A stretch of 6,773 nt of DNA from Eubacterium sp. (GTDB taxonomy: Bacteria; Bacillota; Clostridia; Lachnospirales; Lachnospiraceae). The translations under genes were made by a program, and so were the position numbers. Below, piece after piece: positions 5,283 to 6,773 of the stretch (position 1 is the stretch's first letter; each line of letters begins with the position of its first letter). Location of the stretch: positions 1 through 6,773 of the forward strand of contig JAFZXD010000111.1 in NCBI GenBank assembly GCA_017616955.1. Reading direction: 5' to 3'. Under the pieces are notes generated by a model. It saw only the letters and a list, made by a program, of their open reading frames with translations. It searched no databases and was not told where the DNA came from.

Positions 5283-6773
5283 TTAACTCGCGCTGAGACC
5301 CGTATAGAGCTGATAATACTTACCCTTCTCGGCAAGAAGTTCATCATGGGTTCCTCTCTCGATTATACGTCCGTGTTCGAGTACCATGATACAATCACTG
5401 TTCTTAACCGTAGAAAGTCTGTGGGCTATAACAAATGTAGTTCTGCCCGCCATCAGCTTATCCATTCCTTCCTGAACCTCTCGCTCAGTTCTGGTATCAA
5501 TAGACGATGTAGCTTCATCAAGAATAAGTGCCGGCGGATCCGCAACCGCGGCTCTTGCTATGGCAAGCAGCTGGCGCTGTCCCTGACTCAGGTTGCCTCC
5601 ATCTCCGGTAAGCATCGTATTATAACCATCCGGAAGCTGTCTGATAAATGTATCCGCATTTGCAAGTTTTGCAGCTGCAATGCATTCCTCATCAGTTGCA
5701 TCAAGTCTTCCGTAACGTATATTCTCCATTACAGTAGCTGTAAAGAGATGCGTATCCTGAAGAACCAGACCAAGAGAACGTCTCAGATCGCCTTTCTTTA
5801 TCTTGTTGATATTGATGTTATCAAATCTGATCTTTCCATCCTGTATATCATAGAATCTGTTGATCAGGTTCGTAATAGTTGTTTTTCCCGCACCGGTTGA
5901 ACCAACAAACGCAATCTTCTGTCCCGGTTTGGCAAATACGGAAACATTGTGAAGTACCATCTTATCCGGATCGTAGCCGAAGTCAACATCATTCATGAAT
6001 ATGTCACCTTCGAGCTTTACATAGTCGATACTTCCGTCAGCCTGATGCTGATGTTTCCAAGCCCAAAGTCCTGTTCTCTCATTTGTCTCTGTAAGCTTTC
6101 CGTCAGGACCTTCTTTGGCATTTACAAGTGTAACATATCCCTCATCCGACTCTGATTCCTCGTCCATAAGCTTGAATACTCTGTCAGCTCCGGCAAGCGC
6201 CATGATGATAGAGTTAAACTGCATAGACACCTGGTTGATAGGCATATTGAAACTCTTGTTAAATGTCAGGAACGACACAAGTCCTCCGACAGTAAGCGGT
6301 GCTATACCGGAGAAGGATGCCCCCTTCACTCCGAACTGTGAAAGAACCAGAAGTGCTCCTATAACCGTACATACCACATAGCTGAGATTACCCAGCTGAG
6401 CCATGGAAGGCATCAGGATATTTGCATACTTATTCGCATTATAGGCACTGTCAAACAGCTGATCGTTCAATTTGTTAAACTCTTCGATACTTTCTTCCTC
6501 ATGACAGAATACCTTGATAACCTTCTGTCCGGTTATCATCTCCTCTATATATCCATTTTCCTTACCAAGATCCTTCTGCTGAGCCATAAAGTAACTTCCA
6601 CTTTTCTTTGAGATGGACATAGTTACACTCAGCATCAGTCCAACCATGATAAAGGAAACTAATGTAAGAGGCACGTTTCTTACAAACATACAGAAGACAA
6701 CACCCAGGAGTGTCAGTACACTCGAATACAGCTGTGGGATACTCATACTTATCATCTGTCTCAGAGTATCAAC
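5283..6773 (-). CDS. ABC exporter half-transporter, fused TMD-NBD (partial, 5' end beyond right edge)
   Basis: The frame stays open to the window edge upstream of the first visible Met at 6755 (preceding residues VDTLRQ), so that Met is internal. About 496 residues are visible; roughly 125-135, including the first two membrane helices, are missing. Residue numbers here count from that Met. Four membrane helices lie near 8-25, 28-48, 115-140 and 155-175. The ATPase domain has Walker A GSTGAGKT (285-292), Q-loop Q333, signature LSQGQ (389-393), Walker B with D413 and catalytic E414 (LILDEATSSID) and H-loop H445, so this half looks catalytically complete. An insert of about 45 residues (about 203-248, containing GLWAWKHQHQ) separates the two domains. 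This is the pattern of one subunit of a heterodimeric exporter (LmrCD/TmrAB-like), so the partner gene is probably upstream, outside the window. The substrate (drug, lipid or peptide) cannot be told. Confidence 0.93.
   Translation of the reverse strand, partial: VDTLRQMISMSIPQLYSSVLTLLGVVFCMFVRNVPLTLVSFIMVGLMLSVTMSISKKSGSYFMAQQKDLGKENGYIEEMITGQKVIKVFCHEEESIEEFNKLNDQLFDSAYNANKYANILMPSMAQLGNLSYVVCTVIGALLVLSQFGVKGASFSGIAPLTVGGLVSFLTFNKSFNMPINQVSMQFNSIIMALAGADRVFKLMDEESESDEGYVTLVNAKEGPDGKLTETNERTGLWAWKHQHQADGSIDYVKLEGDIFMNDVDFGYDPDKMVLHNVSVFAKPGQKIAFVGSTGAGKTTITNLINRFYDIQDGKIRFDNININKIKKGDLRRSLGLVLQDTHLFTATVMENIRYGRLDATDEECIAAAKLANADTFIRQLPDGYNTMLTGDGGNLSQGQRQLLAIARAAVADPPALILDEATSSIDTRTEREVQEGMDKLMAGRTTFVIAHRLSTVKNSDCIMVLEHGRIIERGTHDELLAEKGKYYQLYTGLSAS

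Noticed and set aside
5346..5900. 184-codon plus-strand open frame opposite the ABC ATPase domain
   Set aside because: Antisense shadow of a conserved ATPase domain; the composition is not protein-like.

Overview
The window reads as chromosomal DNA of an anaerobic Firmicute, most likely a Clostridia member of the Lachnospiraceae type. The grounds are a somewhat AT-rich base composition, strong AGGAGG-type ribosome binding sites, an FHA protein with the N-terminal domain I recall as DUF6382 (typical of that family), a single-pass MltG, and an ABC exporter half with a linker insert seen in clostridial exporters. This placement comes from protein resemblance only. There are no rRNA, tRNA, CRISPR or transposase genes here.

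Left part (1-4562), all on the minus strand and read right to left: alaA (alanine aminotransferase), mltG (peptidoglycan lytic transglycosylase), an FHA/DUF6382-type protein, and the start of a second protein resembling that N-terminal domain, which runs off the left edge. mltG and the FHA gene are 54 bp apart and are probably co-transcribed. The two DUF6382-like genes are separated by a 186-bp gap holding a perfect 16-bp inverted repeat. mltG next to a phosphothreonine-reader suggests, as inference only, a link between Ser/Thr kinase signalling and cell-wall synthesis.

Middle (4563-4835): a dense divergent control region. It holds an extended -10 promoter for alaA. Upstream of that lies an apparently separate minus-strand unit with a near-consensus promoter (TTGACA-17-TATTAT) and, about 45 nt downstream of the predicted start, an intrinsic terminator; this could be a small RNA of about 70 nt or an attenuated alaA leader. 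Two copies of TTAGTTA-N7-CTAAC lie here, one at the predicted start of the small transcript and one inside the predicted core promoter of the plus-strand regulator gene.

Right part (4836-6773): a plus-strand DtxR/MntR-family metal-dependent repressor (131 aa, probable TTG start) whose metal-site residues mix the MntR and DtxR patterns. It converges, across a shared bidirectional terminator, on a minus-strand ABC exporter subunit whose 5' end lies beyond the right edge.

The most noteworthy part is the 4650-4830 control region: regulator, paired operator-like motifs and a terminated short transcript together look like a small metal-responsive regulatory module.
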